This document shows, in pieces, positions 47,292 to 57,029 of a stretch of DNA of 64,000 bases. Position 1 is the first letter of the stretch. Every line of letters begins with the position of its first letter. Position numbers and translations under genes: made by a program. The notes beneath the pieces were generated by a model. That model did not search any database and was not told the origin of the DNA. It saw only the letters and a program-made list of their open reading frames with translations. The stretch is from Actinacidiphila yanglinensis (GTDB lineage Bacteria; Actinomycetota; Actinomycetes; Streptomycetales; Streptomycetaceae). The stretch is taken from assembly GCF_900107965.1 (NCBI RefSeq), contig NZ_FNVU01000004.1:1-64000 (forward strand), given 5' to 3'.

Positions 47292-48329
47292 ATGGTGCGG
47301 GTGGGACAGGCGCGGCGTGCGGCGGCGCGGTGGGTGGGCCGGTACGGGCGCGGCTCGGAGGGGTACCTCGGGGCGTACGTCAGCGGGTCGACGGTCGGGA
47401 TGCCGGACGACGCGGAGCTGCCCGCGACGTCGGACATCGACGTGGTGGTGGTGAGCGGGTCGGCCCAGCCGCCGCCGAAGCTCGGGAAGATCCGCCACGA
47501 GGGCGCGCTGCTGGAGGTCACGACCCTGCCGTGGTCCGCGCTCGATCCGCCCGCGAGGGTGCTGGAGTCCTACCACCTGGCGGGGTCGTTCCGCACGGAC
47601 ACGCTGCTCGACGATCCGACCGGCCGGCTGGCGCAGCTGCGGGCGTACGTGGAGCCGCGGTTCGCCCGGCCGCGGTGGGTGCTGAGGCGGTGCGCCGACG
47701 CGCGGACGCGGATCGAGTCGGGCCTGGAGGCCTTCGACCCGGCGGCGCCCTTCCACCAGGCGCTGACCGCCTGGCTCTTCCCGGCCGCCGTCACCACGCA
47801 CGTGATCCTGGTGGCGGCGCTGCGCAATCCCACGGTCCGGCTGCGCTACCGGGCGGCGCGGGTCGCGCTGGAGGAGTACGGCCACGCCGGCCTCTACCCG
47901 GAGTTGCTGGGGCTGCTCGGCTGCGCGGAGGTCTCCGCGGAGCGGGTGGGGCGCCATCTCGACGCACTGGCCGCGACGTTCGACGCGACGGCGGCCGTGG
48001 CGCGCACCCGCTTCCCCTTCAGCGGCGATCTCACGCCGGAGGCGCGGCCGGTCGCGATCGACGGCAGCCGCGCGCTGGTCGACGGCGGCGAGCACCGCGA
48101 GGCCGTGTTCTGGATCCTCGCCACCTTCGCCCGCTGCCATGCGGTCCTGGCCGCCGACGCACCCGGGCTCGGCGCGGAGCTGGAGCCCGATTTCCGTTCG
48201 GCCGCACGGGAGTTGGCGGGCGTCGACGCGGCCGGGAGCCTGCCCGGGCGGGTCGCGGAGGTCGGCGCCTTCGTCCCCCGGGTGTGGCGCACCGCCGAGG
48301 CGATGGTCGGGTCCCCCGGAGAGCGGTGA
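47292..48329 (+). CDS. Nucleotidyltransferase-fold protein
   Basis: A 345-aa protein with LGAYVSGSTVG (~26-36) and ATSDIDVVVVSG (~47-58), the GS...DxD metal-binding pattern of polymerase-beta-type nucleotidyltransferases. A helical C-terminus follows (AAFRTALTAW-like and ALEEYGHAGLYPELLGLL). Related proteins include aminoglycoside nucleotidyltransferases and antitoxins of the MNT kind. The ATG at 47292 is the most likely start. The substrate is unknown. It is not coupled to the next gene. Confidence 0.65.
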   Translation: MVRVGQARRAAARWVGRYGRGSEGYLGAYVSGSTVGMPDDAELPATSDIDVVVVSGSAQPPPKLGKIRHEGALLEVTTLPWSALDPPARVLESYHLAGSFRTDTLLDDPTGRLAQLRAYVEPRFARPRWVLRRCADARTRIESGLEAFDPAAPFHQALTAWLFPAAVTTHVILVAALRNPTVRLRYRAARVALEEYGHAGLYPELLGLLGCAEVSAERVGRHLDALAATFDATAAVARTRFPFSGDLTPEARPVAIDGSRALVDGGEHREAVFWILATFARCHAVLAADAPGLGAELEPDFRSAARELAGVDAAGSLPGRVAEVGAFVPRVWRTAEAMVGSPGER

Positions 48330-48390
48330 TCGTGGAGGATGAGGGCATCCCGGCGGGTGCTGACCGCCGGACCCGGAGGAGGGCGGGCGC

Positions 48391-49077
48391 GTGCAGGCAC
48401 TGGGCGAGGTTCTGGCGGGAAACCGCTATCCGGGGCGCGGGGTGGTGTGGGCGCGGACCGGGGACGGCCGGTGCTGCGGCGCGTACGTCCTCACCGGCCG
48501 CACCCGCGCCTCGCAGGCGCGCGAACTCCGGCGTGCCGAGGGCGAGTTGGTGGTCGCCGCGACGGAGGGCCCCGGCGGCGACCCGTTGCGGCACTACGTG
48601 GGCGCGCGGGAGCGCGGGGAGTGGCTGGTGTACGGCAACGGGGAGCAGGTCGCCGAGGTCGGCGCTCGGCTGGATCTCGGGGCGGGGCCGGGTTCGGCGC
48701 TGTCGGGGCTGTCCTACGAGCCGGACCCGCCGATCTTCACCCCCCGGATCACCGCGGTCGTCCACCACCCCACCGGGCGCGCCTGGTTCGGGGCCGCCCG
48801 GCGCAGTGCCCGCGGCCGGGAGGAGGCCGACGTGCTCACCCTGGCGGTCGGCGCCCTCGCTCCCGGGGACGCGGTGCTGATGACCACGTACCGTTCCGAC
48901 GGCCGCACGGTCGCCGGCGCCGAGCCGTACGTCGAGACCGTGACGCGCGCTGCGGCTCCCGGGGGCCCGGACGGCCTGGTCGCCGAGATCTGGGACGCGC
49001 TGGACCCCGGACTGCGGGTGGCGGTCGCGGTGTTCGAGCCCGGGGCGCTGGGAGGCGCGCTGCTTCGGCACCGGTAG
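48391..49077 (+). CDS. PurO-type IMP cyclohydrolase
   Basis: A 228-aa protein with YPGRGVVWARTGDGRCCGAYV, LTGRTRASQARELR and SYEPDPPIFTPRITAVVH, which match the archaeal-type IMP cyclohydrolase family. The reaction is FAICAR ring closure to IMP, the last step of the pathway. Bacteria usually use PurH for this, so the enzyme is either an alternative IMP cyclohydrolase or a paralogue with another substrate. The GTG at 48391 follows GGAGGAGGG. It lies between purL and purF. Confidence 0.8.
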   Translation: MQALGEVLAGNRYPGRGVVWARTGDGRCCGAYVLTGRTRASQARELRRAEGELVVAATEGPGGDPLRHYVGARERGEWLVYGNGEQVAEVGARLDLGAGPGSALSGLSYEPDPPIFTPRITAVVHHPTGRAWFGAARRSARGREEADVLTLAVGALAPGDAVLMTTYRSDGRTVAGAEPYVETVTRAAAPGGPDGLVAEIWDALDPGLRVAVAVFEPGALGGALLRHR

Positions 49078-49201
49078 CCGCGGCCGCTGACGGGGCCGCC
49101 TCCGCCGTGGTTGGCTGTCCTCCGCCGCAACCTCGGAGCGCGCGGTGCGCGTCAGCAGCTACGACGTGGCACGTCGTTCCTCACCACCGAAAGGCTCGGG
49201 C

Positions 49202-49405
49202 ATGTACGAGTACAAGGTCATCACCTTCCGCGAAGCGCTGATCGGGGACGCCCTCGACAGCGACAAGCTGGAGAAGGTCCTCAACAAGCACGCCGAGGAC
49301 GGCTGGGCGCTGAAGGACATCACCTCCGGCGACGTGAAGGGCCGGATAGGCCCCGGCGCCGTCGACGGCCTCCTGATCACCTTCGAACGCCCCCGCCAGG
49401 GCTGA
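49202..49405 (+). CDS. DUF4177 domain-containing protein
   Basis: A 67-aa protein, MYEYKVITFREALIG...LNKHAEDGWALKDI, with the family's Tyr-rich first strand and DGWxLk turn. The ATG follows gaaagg. It is the larger cousin of the 52-aa protein at 24689-24847. The function is unknown. It is free-standing between IMP cyclohydrolase and a mycothiol-dependent-type gene. Confidence 0.85.
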   Translation: MYEYKVITFREALIGDALDSDKLEKVLNKHAEDGWALKDITSGDVKGRIGPGAVDGLLITFERPRQG

Positions 49406-49552
49406 CCTCCCGCCCGACCCGCGCCCACGCGGCTACGCTCCTTGTCCTGGTGACCAGGCATCGGTGAGCGTGGCCGCGTGGGCACGTTCGGCAGTCGGAG
49501 AGCTGAGCTGCGGTTCGTGGGGTGGGGCGGGGGTGGCGGTTAGGCTCGGGGC

Positions 49553-50365
49553 ATGTCGACCTCGTCGGAGAGCCGCCGCCGTGTCCGGACGTACGAGCCC
49601 ACGCGGACGTGGGGCGCCCTGAGCGCGCAGGTGGGGCACGTGCGGGTGGCCGCGCGGGGGTTGACCGGGGAGCAGTGGAAGTGGCCCTCGGGGCTGCCGG
49701 GTTGGGATGTGCGGCTGCTGGTGGTGCACATCGAGCGGCAGGTCGAGGCGATGGGGGCGGCGCTGGACGCCGAGCAGCCGCCCGCCGGGGCGAAGGCGGT
49801 GGGGCTGGACACCTGGGCGCTGTCCACCGCCGGGATCGCCGAGCAGCTGGACGCCTCGACCCGGGCGGAGGAGGCGCGCACCGCCGATCCGCTGACCGCC
49901 CTCGACGAGGCCGCCCGGCAGCTGGCCACCCGCGAGGCCGAGGCGACCCGCGGCGACCGGCTGGTGCCGAGCCCGTTCGGGCCGATGCGGGCGAGCGACT
50001 TCCTGGTGACCCGGCTGGTGGAACTCGTCGTCCACAGCGACGACCTCGCCCGGGCGACCGGACTGGACGTCGGCTTCGACCGGCACGCCCTCGCCGGCGC
50101 CGTACGCGTCCTGGCCGACGCGCTCGCCGCGAAGGCGCCCGGGAACTCCGTCGAGGTGCGGGTGCCCCCGTACGCGGCCGTGCAGTGCGTGGCCGGGCCG
50201 CGCCACACCCGCGGCACCCCGCCGAACGTCGTCGAAACCGACCCCAGGACGTGGCTGCGCCTGTCCACCGGCCGCACGACGTTCGCCGACGAGGTGGACG
50301 CGGCCCGCGTCTCGGCCTCCGGCGAGCGCGCCGACCTCACCCCGTATCTCCCGGTGCTCGGGTGA
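49553..50365 (+). CDS. MDMPI/DinB-like family protein with sterol-carrier-like C-terminus
   Basis: A 270-aa protein. The N-terminal four-helix bundle has [20 protein letters not shown], the metal-site helix of mycothiol-dependent maleylpyruvate isomerase-like proteins (Asp/His in WDVRLLVVH), and [24 protein letters not shown], which supplies the second histidine. The C-terminal ~80 residues ([16 protein letters not shown]...[12 protein letters not shown]) form an SCP2-like domain. It probably acts with mycothiol as thiol cofactor. The reaction is unknown. Confidence 0.8.
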   Translation: MSTSSESRRRVRTYEPTRTWGALSAQVGHVRVAARGLTGEQWKWPSGLPGWDVRLLVVHIERQVEAMGAALDAEQPPAGAKAVGLDTWALSTAGIAEQLDASTRAEEARTADPLTALDEAARQLATREAEATRGDRLVPSPFGPMRASDFLVTRLVELVVHSDDLARATGLDVGFDRHALAGAVRVLADALAAKAPGNSVEVRVPPYAAVQCVAGPRHTRGTPPNVVETDPRTWLRLSTGRTTFADEVDAARVSASGERADLTPYLPVLG

Positions 50366-50562
50366 CCCTGCGGGCGTGCGGCGCTCACGGTCGGTGACCG
50401 CCGGCGCCGCGATGGCCGGAAAACGACCACGGCCGCCCGCTGCCCCCCGCGGGTAAGGGCAACGTCACATCGCTTACAGGACAAGGGGCGACGCGCGTAG
50501 AACCCGTCCCAGGGGTGTTCGCCCGTTCGGTCCATCAGCATTCCTGCCCTAGACTCGACAAC

Positions 50563-52080
50563 GTGCCTCGTGGTGACGGACGACTCAGCCACGACCTGCT
50601 CCCCGGTGAGAAGGGCCCCCAGGACGCTTGCGGCGTCTTCGGTGTCTGGGCCCCGGGTGAAGAGGTCGCCAAACTCACCTACTTCGGGCTGTACGCCCTG
50701 CAGCACCGCGGACAGGAGTCCGCGGGCATCGCAGTGAGCAACGGCTCCCAGATCCTGGTCTTCAAGGACATGGGTCTGGTCTCCCAGGTCTTCGACGAGA
50801 CCTCCCTCGGCTCGCTGACCGGCCACATCGCCGTCGGCCATGCCAGGTACTCGACCACCGGCGCCTCCGTGTGGGAGAACGCCCAGCCCACCTTCCGCGC
50901 CACCGCGCACGGCTCCATCGCGCTCGGCCACAACGGCAACCTCGTGAACACCGCGGAACTGGCCGAGATGGTCGCCGCGCTGCCGCAGGGCCCCGGCCGG
51001 GCCACGAAGGTGGCCGCCACCAACGACACCGACCTCATCACGGCGCTGCTGGCCGGCCAGGTCGGACCTGACGGAACCCCGCTCTCGGTCGAGGACGCGG
51101 CACCACAGGTGCTGCCGAAGGTCAAGGGTGCTTTCAGCCTCGTCTATATGGACGAGCACACGCTCTACGCCGCCCGCGACCCGCAGGGCATCCGCCCGCT
51201 GGTGCTGGGCCGGCTGGAGCGCGGCTGGGTGGTCGCCTCGGAGAGCGCGGCGCTGGACATCTGCGGCGCCAGCTTCGTCCGTGAGATCGAGCCCGGCGAG
51301 CTGATCGCGATCGACGAGCAGGGCCTGCGCTCCTCCCGCTTCGCCGACGCGCGCCCCAAGGGCTGCGTCTTCGAGTACGTCTACCTCGCCCGCCCCGACA
51401 CCGACATCGCGGGCCGCAACGTCTACCTGTCCCGGGTGGAGATGGGCCGCCGGCTGGCCAAGGAGGCCCCGGTCGAGGCCGATCTGGTGATACCGACCCC
51501 GGAGTCCGGCACGCCGGCCGCGGTCGGCTACGCCGAGGCCAGCGGCATCCCCTACGGCTCGGGCCTGGTGAAGAACTCCTACGTCGGCCGGACCTTCATC
51601 CAGCCGTCCCAGACCATCCGGCAGTTGGGCATCCGGCTCAAGCTCAACCCGCTGAAGGAGGTCATCCGCGGCAAGCGGCTGGTCGTGGTGGACGACTCCA
51701 TCGTCCGCGGCAACACGCAGCGCGCGCTGGTGCGGATGCTCCGCGAGGCAGGCGCCGCCGAGGTGCACGTGCGGATCTCCTCGCCGCCGGTGAAGTGGCC
51801 GTGCTTCTTCGGCATCGACTTCGCCACCCGCGCCGAGCTGATCGCCAACGGCATGACCGTCGAGGAGATCGGCCAGTCCCTCGGCGCGGACTCGCTGGCG
51901 TACATCTCGCTCGACGCGATGGTCGAGGCGACCACGATCGCCAAGCCCAACCTGTGCCGGGCCTGCTTCGACGGCGAGTACCCGATGGACCTGCCCGACC
52001 CGGAACTGCTGGGCAAGCAGCTCCTGGAGGTCGAGCTGGCCGGCGGTGCGGACGCCGCCGACGCGCTGCGCAGGCCGTGA
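50563..52080 (+). CDS. purF: Amidophosphoribosyltransferase
   Basis: A 505-aa enzyme for the first committed step (PRPP plus glutamine to PRA). A 22-residue propeptide precedes the N-terminal nucleophile (DACGVFGVW, Cys23). LQHRGQESAGIAVSNG follows, then RPLVLG and the PRPP loop VVVDDSIVRGNTQRALV. The C-terminal RACFDGEYP carries cluster-ligand-type cysteines, as in Bacillus-type PurF with a [4Fe-4S] cluster. GTG 50563 is chosen because it gives the usual short propeptide. Confidence 0.97.
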   Translation: MPRGDGRLSHDLLPGEKGPQDACGVFGVWAPGEEVAKLTYFGLYALQHRGQESAGIAVSNGSQILVFKDMGLVSQVFDETSLGSLTGHIAVGHARYSTTGASVWENAQPTFRATAHGSIALGHNGNLVNTAELAEMVAALPQGPGRATKVAATNDTDLITALLAGQVGPDGTPLSVEDAAPQVLPKVKGAFSLVYMDEHTLYAARDPQGIRPLVLGRLERGWVVASESAALDICGASFVREIEPGELIAIDEQGLRSSRFADARPKGCVFEYVYLARPDTDIAGRNVYLSRVEMGRRLAKEAPVEADLVIPTPESGTPAAVGYAEASGIPYGSGLVKNSYVGRTFIQPSQTIRQLGIRLKLNPLKEVIRGKRLVVVDDSIVRGNTQRALVRMLREAGAAEVHVRISSPPVKWPCFFGIDFATRAELIANGMTVEEIGQSLGADSLAYISLDAMVEATTIAKPNLCRACFDGEYPMDLPDPELLGKQLLEVELAGGADAADALRRP

Positions 52081-52206
52081 GAGCGCACCCCTCCGCCGCG
52101 CGGGCCGACGGCCCGCGCCGCGGTCCCCACCCGCGTACGCGCCCCGGCCGTCCCGGCCCGGGCCGACCGCGGCGACCGTACGACCGACACGAAGGTTCCC
52201 CCAGCC

Positions 52207-53280
52207 ATGTCTGAGACAACCGGTGCCAGCTACGCAGCCGCGGGCGTCGACATCGAGGCGGGCGACCGCGCCGTCACGCTGATGAAGGAGTGGGTGCGCA
52301 AGGCGTCCCGCCCCGAGGTGGTCGGCGGGATCGGTGGCTTCGCCGGGCTGTTCGACGCCTCGGCCCTCAAGCGCTACGCGCGCCCGCTGCTCGCCTCGGC
52401 CACCGACGGCGTCGGCACGAAGGTGGACATCGCCCGCCGGATGGGCGTCTACGACACGATCGGCCACGACCTGGTCGGCATGGTCGTGGACGACCTGGTG
52501 GTGTGCGGCGCCGAACCGCTGTTCATGACCGACTACATCTGTGTCGGCAAGGTCCACCCGGAACGGGTGGCGGCGATCGTCAAGGGCATCGCGGAGGGCT
52601 GCGTGCTGGCCGGCTGCGCGCTGGTCGGCGGCGAGACCGCCGAGCACCCGGGGCTGCTGGCCGCCGACGACTTCGACGTGGCGGGCGCGGGCACCGGCGT
52701 GGTCGAGGCCGACGGGCTGCTGGGCGCGGACCGTATCCGATCGGGTGACGTGGTGATCGCGATCGAGTCGTCCGGGCTTCACTCCAACGGGTACAGCCTG
52801 GTGCGGCACGTGCTCTTCGACCGGGCCGGCTGGGCGCTGGACCGGAATGTGCCGGAGTTCGGCCGCACCCTCGGCGAGGAACTGCTGGAGCCCACCAGGA
52901 TCTACTCGCTGGACTGCCTGGCGCTCGCCCGGACCACCGAGGTGCACGCCTTCTCGCACGTCACCGGCGGCGGCCTGGCCAACAACCTGGCCCGGGTCAT
53001 CCCGGACCACCTGCACGCCACCGTGGACCGCGCCACCTGGACCCCGGCCCCGGTGTTCGGGCTGGTCGGCGAGCTCGGCGGGGTGCCGCGGCACGAGCTG
53101 GAGAAGACGCTCAACATGGGCGTCGGCATGGTCGCCGTGGTGCCGCAGGAGTCGGTCGACGTGGCGCTGTCGGTGCTGGCCGACCGTGACGTGGACGCCT
53201 GGGTGGCCGGCGAGATCCGGGCACGCGAAAGCGACGCCCCGGCCGTGGAACTGGTCGGTGACCACGGCGACGGCGCCTGA
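52207..53280 (+). CDS. purM: Phosphoribosylformylglycinamidine cyclo-ligase (AIR synthetase)
   Basis: A 357-aa enzyme converting FGAM to AIR: GGIGGFAGLFD, DGVGTKVDIARRMGVYDTIGHDL within 30 residues, CALVGGETAEHPG, SSGLHSNGYSLVR and THVTGGGLANNL-like HVTGGG. Normal length. It follows purF by 126 bp on the same strand, probably one transcript, with a palindromic terminator after it. Confidence 0.97.
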   Translation: MSETTGASYAAAGVDIEAGDRAVTLMKEWVRKASRPEVVGGIGGFAGLFDASALKRYARPLLASATDGVGTKVDIARRMGVYDTIGHDLVGMVVDDLVVCGAEPLFMTDYICVGKVHPERVAAIVKGIAEGCVLAGCALVGGETAEHPGLLAADDFDVAGAGTGVVEADGLLGADRIRSGDVVIAIESSGLHSNGYSLVRHVLFDRAGWALDRNVPEFGRTLGEELLEPTRIYSLDCLALARTTEVHAFSHVTGGGLANNLARVIPDHLHATVDRATWTPAPVFGLVGELGGVPRHELEKTLNMGVGMVAVVPQESVDVALSVLADRDVDAWVAGEIRARESDAPAVELVGDHGDGA

Positions 53281-53323
53281 GTCGGACGGCTACGCGCTGT
53301 GAGGCATCACGCCGACGACGAAA

Positions 53324-53351
53324 CCCGGCCCGGGGCGGACCCCGGGCCGGG
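53324..53351. terminator. purM terminator (bidirectional)
   Basis: A perfect 12-bp stem CCCGGCCCGGGG/CCCCGGGCCGGG with a CGGA tetraloop, between the converging purM and DUF3073 genes. Confidence 0.9.
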
Positions 53352-53368
53352 CCTGAGTGTCGGCGGCG

Positions 53369-53638
53369 TCAAGCGCGACGGCGCTGAGACGAAGGGGACG
53401 GCTCCGACTGTTCGTCGTCGTCATCGTCCTCGTCTTCGTCGTTGTACAGATCCGCGTACTGCGCATACGGATCGTCGTCCAACTCGTCGTCATCGTCCTC
53501 GACCGGCTCCGGATTAACCGGCATCGACGGCGATGCGCCCAGCTCTTCGGCCAGACGTGAGAGATCCGTGCCGCCGCTGTTGTACTTCAGCTGGCGGGCG
53601 ACCTTCGTCTGCTTGGCCTTGGCCCGGCCGCGCCCCAT
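53369..53638 (-). CDS. DUF3073 family protein
   Basis: An 89-aa protein: basic N-terminus MGRGRAKAKQTKVARQLKY with SGGTDLSRLAEELG, then an Asp/Glu-rich acidic tail and a basic end. This is the actinobacteria-specific DUF3073, function unknown. Charge segregation suggests interaction with nucleic acid or ribosome. The ATG at 53638 is followed by the conserved block. Confidence 0.93.
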   Translation of the reverse strand: MGRGRAKAKQTKVARQLKYNSGGTDLSRLAEELGASPSMPVNPEPVEDDDDELDDDPYAQYADLYNDEDEDDDDDEQSEPSPSSQRRRA

Positions 53639-53932
53639 GGCTCGACCCCCTCAACGGCGGGGCTCGATGGCCCCGAGTCTTGACACGCGTTCATGAATCC
53701 GGAGCGGTCCCCCCGAGGAGAGATCCGGTCCGTAGAGCCTCAACGGTACCTGCTTCCGACGCCGCACGGTACGTCGCCCGCACGACGCGCGTCGGAACAG
53801 GGGACATTTGCGGCCCTGTCCTTCCTGGTCAGAACCGATTTTACCGTCTTCTAGCGCGAACTTGCTATCGGGCCGTGCTATCGGTCACGCCGGACCCCTC
53901 GGGCGGGTCCGCCCGAGGGGTCCCCGCGGCGC
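53639..53932. other. Intergenic region upstream of the DUF3073 gene
   Basis: About 290 bp with no supported gene. It contains a locally AT-rich stretch at 53820-53880, probably the DUF3073 promoter region, and the terminator at 53892-53923. Confidence 0.4.
53892..53923 (-). terminator. Terminator after the dehydrogenase gene
   Basis: A 13-bp stem GGACCCCTCGGGC/GCCCGAGGGGTCC with a 6-nt loop, 9 bp beyond the end of the vdh-type coding sequence on the minus strand. Confidence 0.85.
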
Positions 53933-55049
53933 TCAACCCACGCTCGGGCGCAGCCAGTCGGAGGCGGGGGTGCGGTCGGCCATCCGCTGTTCGGCGAGCC
54001 GGTCGGCGGCCACCGCGGGCGGCACCCCGTCGGCGGCGGCCCGGTCGAAGATGGCCAGCGTGGTGTCGTGGATCTTCGCGGCCTTCGCCTTGGCCCGGTC
54101 GAAGTCGAAACCGTTCAGCTCGTCGGCGACCTGGATGACGCCGCCCGCGTTGACCACGTAGTCCGGGGCGTAGAGGATGCCGCGGTCGGCGAGGTCCTTC
54201 TCGACACCCGGGTGGGCGAGCTGGTTGTTGGCGGCGCCGCAGACCACGGTGGCGGTCAGCACGGCGACGGTCGTGTCGTCAAGCGCGCGGCCCAGCGCGC
54301 AGGGGGCGTAGACGTCCAGCGGGAGGCGCACCAGAGCGTCAGCGTCGGCCGCTGAGGTGACGCCCGGGTGTCGTGCGGTGATCCGCCGGACGGCATCCTG
54401 GCGGACATCGGTGACCACGACCTCGGCGCCGTCGTCGACGAGGTGGTCCACGAGGTGGTGGCCGACCTTGCCGACGCCCGCGACGCCCGCGCAGCGTCGG
54501 CTCGCCCCACTGCGCCTTGGCGGCCGCGCGCATGCCTTGGAACACGCCGAAGGCGGTGAGTACCGAGGAGTCGCCGGCGCCGCCGTTCTCGGGGGAGCGG
54601 CCGGTCGTCCAGCGGTTCTCGCGGGCGACCACGTCCATGTCGGCGACGTACGTGCCGACGTCGCACGCGGTGACGTAGCGGCCACCCAGCGAGGCCACGC
54701 AGCGGCCGTAGGCGAGCAGCAGTTCGTCGGTCTTGAGGAGGTCGGGGTCACCGATGATGACCGCCTTGCCGCCGCCGTGGTCCAGGCCGGCCAGGGCGTT
54801 CTTGTAGGACATGCCGCGGGCGAGGTTCAGCGCGTCGTCCACGGCCTCCTCGTCGGAGGCGTAGGAGTGGAAGCGGGTGCCGCCGAGGGCGGGGCCCAGG
54901 GCGGTGGAGTGCAGTGCGATCACCGCCCGCAATCCGGTCGGGCGGTCCTGGCACAGAACGACCTGCTCGTGTCCGCCCTGCTCCGATCGGAACAGCTTGG
55001 CGATCACGTCGGCGCCGTTGCCGGTGTCGGTCTGTCGTACGTCGGTCAC
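53933..55049 (-). pseudogene. vdh: Valine (Leu/Phe/Val)-dehydrogenase-type gene broken by a frameshift
   Basis: A GTG at 55049 begins [20 protein letters not shown], followed by [36 protein letters not shown] (catalytic Lys) and [18 protein letters not shown]. The Rossmann part continues in another frame as [20 protein letters not shown] through [12 protein letters not shown] to the stop at 53933. The switch is at about 54485-54489, after [10 protein letters not shown]. The family has [15 protein letters not shown] there, so about 11 bp are missing between two ggGCG units. Both halves are otherwise intact. Valine dehydrogenase deaminates branched-chain amino acids and supplies polyketide precursors. 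The defect is either real or an assembly error. Confidence 0.85.
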
Positions 55050-55276
55050 GGTGGTGACTCCCCAGTCCTTTGGTGCTCGTGGTCCCATTGGGTTCGGGTG
55101 TCTCGCCCCCCGCGCGGGTGGCGGAGGGTTCGTCGGCCTCAGCGTAGGCCCTGGGCGCAGTGGCCGGGATCACCTCCGGCCGGGTCGGTCCCGTGGGACG
55201 ATCGGAGGGCCGGGAAGCCGATGGCCGTGGCCGAGCCGCCCCGGCGAACGGTCGGCGCGGCGGTGAGGGAGCGGGT

Positions 55277-56122
55277 GTGGTCGGTTCGGCGGTGCAGGTC
55301 CCGTACGCGTCGTATCTGCGGGTGTACGAGCCGCTGGCGGCCTTTCCCGAGCCCGAGCGCACCCACTGGTACCGGTACGCGGCCGCGGGCCGCGGGCGCG
55401 GCGCGCAGGACGAGCTGAGGCAGTCCCTGGCCGGGCTGGTGCCGGTGCCGCCGATCGTGGTCCCGGTGCACGAGAGCCGCGAGGCGTTCGTCGCCGAAGT
55501 GGGCGGGGTCACCCACGTCTGCCCGTGGCGGACCCGCCTGCGCGGCTGGATGGCGCTGGAGCAGCTGGAGGGCCAGCTGCCCGCCCCGGTGCTCGACGCG
55601 ATGGTGCCGCCGGTGGTCAGGCGGCAGGCCGCGGCCGACCACGAGGCGTGGCGCGAGGCGAACCCCGACGCGCGCCCCTGGATCCGTTCGGCGACCTGGC
55701 ACGTGCCGGTGCGCTGGTTCATCCTCGTCGGCGACGACGAGCGGGAGTACGAACCGGCGGGCGCGGGCGAGTCCAAGCAGCCGCTGATGCGCTACCGCAC
55801 CCCGATGGTGCAGGCGCGGCGCCGGGTGGCGCGGGGCCTGCGGGTGCTCAAGGAGGCTTTGGACGAGAGCCCGTTGGTCGACGGGCTGGTCGACGTGGGG
55901 CGCTGGCTGGAGGAGTTCCACCCGCGCTCCCTGGTCGAGCTGGACTACGGCGGGCTGGTGCACGTGATCGGCCCGGAGGCCCTGGCGGCCGACCACTCGG
56001 CGGCGGACGCGGCCGAGGGGTTGGCGGCGCTGCGCGAGGGCGACTCCGAGGCGGCCGGCACCGCCTACGAGCGGCTGACCGACCGCTGGCGGGCGGTACG
56101 CGAGCTGCAGTTCGCGAACTGA
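55277..56122 (+). CDS. Conserved hypothetical protein
   Basis: A 281-aa protein: VPYASYLRVYEPLAAFPEPER, WYRYAAAGRGR, then THVCPWRTRLRGWMALEQLE and WHVPVRWFILVGDDEREYE, later RVARGLRVLKEALDESPLV and LVELDYGGLVHVIG. No membrane or signal segment. It is a type I recall beside bldC in streptomycetes, without assigned function. The GTG at 55277 follows gagggag; a GTG at 55292 is also possible. It is divergent from the broken dehydrogenase gene. Confidence 0.8.
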   Translation: MVGSAVQVPYASYLRVYEPLAAFPEPERTHWYRYAAAGRGRGAQDELRQSLAGLVPVPPIVVPVHESREAFVAEVGGVTHVCPWRTRLRGWMALEQLEGQLPAPVLDAMVPPVVRRQAAADHEAWREANPDARPWIRSATWHVPVRWFILVGDDEREYEPAGAGESKQPLMRYRTPMVQARRRVARGLRVLKEALDESPLVDGLVDVGRWLEEFHPRSLVELDYGGLVHVIGPEALAADHSAADAAEGLAALREGDSEAAGTAYERLTDRWRAVRELQFAN

Positions 56123-56655
56123 GACGCGCTGGGACGGGCCGGGACGGGCTCGGACACGCCGCCGCGGACCGCGGTGCGGCCGGGATCTGACGGACTGTTG
56201 TCTCCGCGTGGGTCGGGTGTTGTCTCCGGTCCTGCCCCGAGCACCCTTCTGCCCCTGGTGATGGTGCTATTGGCCCAAGCGTGACGCAGAGCACGTAACC
56301 GGACTCTTGCCTGCATCACCATCTGTCATGCCAAAATGGGACATCGGGTCCACCTCGGACTCTCATCGAAGGTGGGGATGTGGCAGATGATCGCGCTGTG
56401 ACTGATCGTCACGTTGGGGTGACTGTCCGCTATGGCCCGGTCCATCGGCTTCCGTCGAGCTTGAACACCTGAGAGGGCAAATCCATCGGTTTGGCCGACG
56501 CGGCTGGACGGATGGTGTAGTTGTAGTGCCGAGGACAAGCCGTTCGTCCTATTACCGACTCGGCCCGCGTCCGCCCATATCGGGCAACGTGGGTCAAGGT
56601 GCAGAATTTAAGAGGAAAGAACCGCGTTGGTTCGGTTCTCTCGAGGAGGCCGCTC
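56123..56655. other. bldC upstream region
   Basis: About 530 bp without a gene. The AT-richer part (56310-56620) is unusual for this genome and must carry the bldC promoter(s) and leader. I cannot place boxes with confidence. Confidence 0.5.
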
Positions 56656-56862
56656 ATGACCGCTCGCACCCCTGATGCCGAGCCGTTGCTAACACCTGCT
56701 GAGGTCGCCACCATGTTCCGCGTCGACCCGAAGACGGTCACGCGCTGGGCCAAGGCTGGCAAGCTCACGTCGATCCGCACGCTCGGCGGGCACCGCCGCT
56801 ACCGCGAGGCGGAGGTCCGTGCACTGCTTGCGGGCATTCCGCAGCAGCGCAGCGAGGCCTGA
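56656..56862 (+). CDS. bldC: Developmental regulator BldC
   Basis: A 68-aa MerR-type winged-helix protein: LLTPAEVATMFRVDPKTVTRWAKAGKL and SIRTLGGHRRYREAEV, the complete BldC sequence type. BldC delays entry into development and binds cooperatively to direct repeats. It lacks the MerR effector domain, as expected. The ribosome site GAGGAGG is strong. It neighbours hrpA, as in S. coelicolor. Confidence 0.97.
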   Translation: MTARTPDAEPLLTPAEVATMFRVDPKTVTRWAKAGKLTSIRTLGGHRRYREAEVRALLAGIPQQRSEA

Positions 56863-56981
56863 CAGTCCTTTTGGGCGGCTTACGGGGCCCCTACCCCATA
56901 CGTCGCCGTCCGAGGGTCACCTGCCCCCATCAGGAGGCCCGAGGGGAGGACGGACAGCAGGACGTACCACCGCACAGCCGT

Positions 56982-57029
56982 AAGAGGATCGCATCGGACT
57001 CCGCCGGGTCCGGTGCGATCCTCTTTTTT
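56982..57029 (+). terminator. bldC intrinsic terminator
   Basis: An 18-bp stem, AAGAGGATCGCATCGGAC paired with GTCCGGTGCGATCCTCTT (one mismatch), followed by a T-run. A classic rho-independent terminator. Confidence 0.93.

Noticed and set aside
49540..53265. A 3.7-kb open frame on the minus strand opposite purF/purM
   Set aside because: Antisense shadow of authentic purine genes, no recognisable protein motifs.
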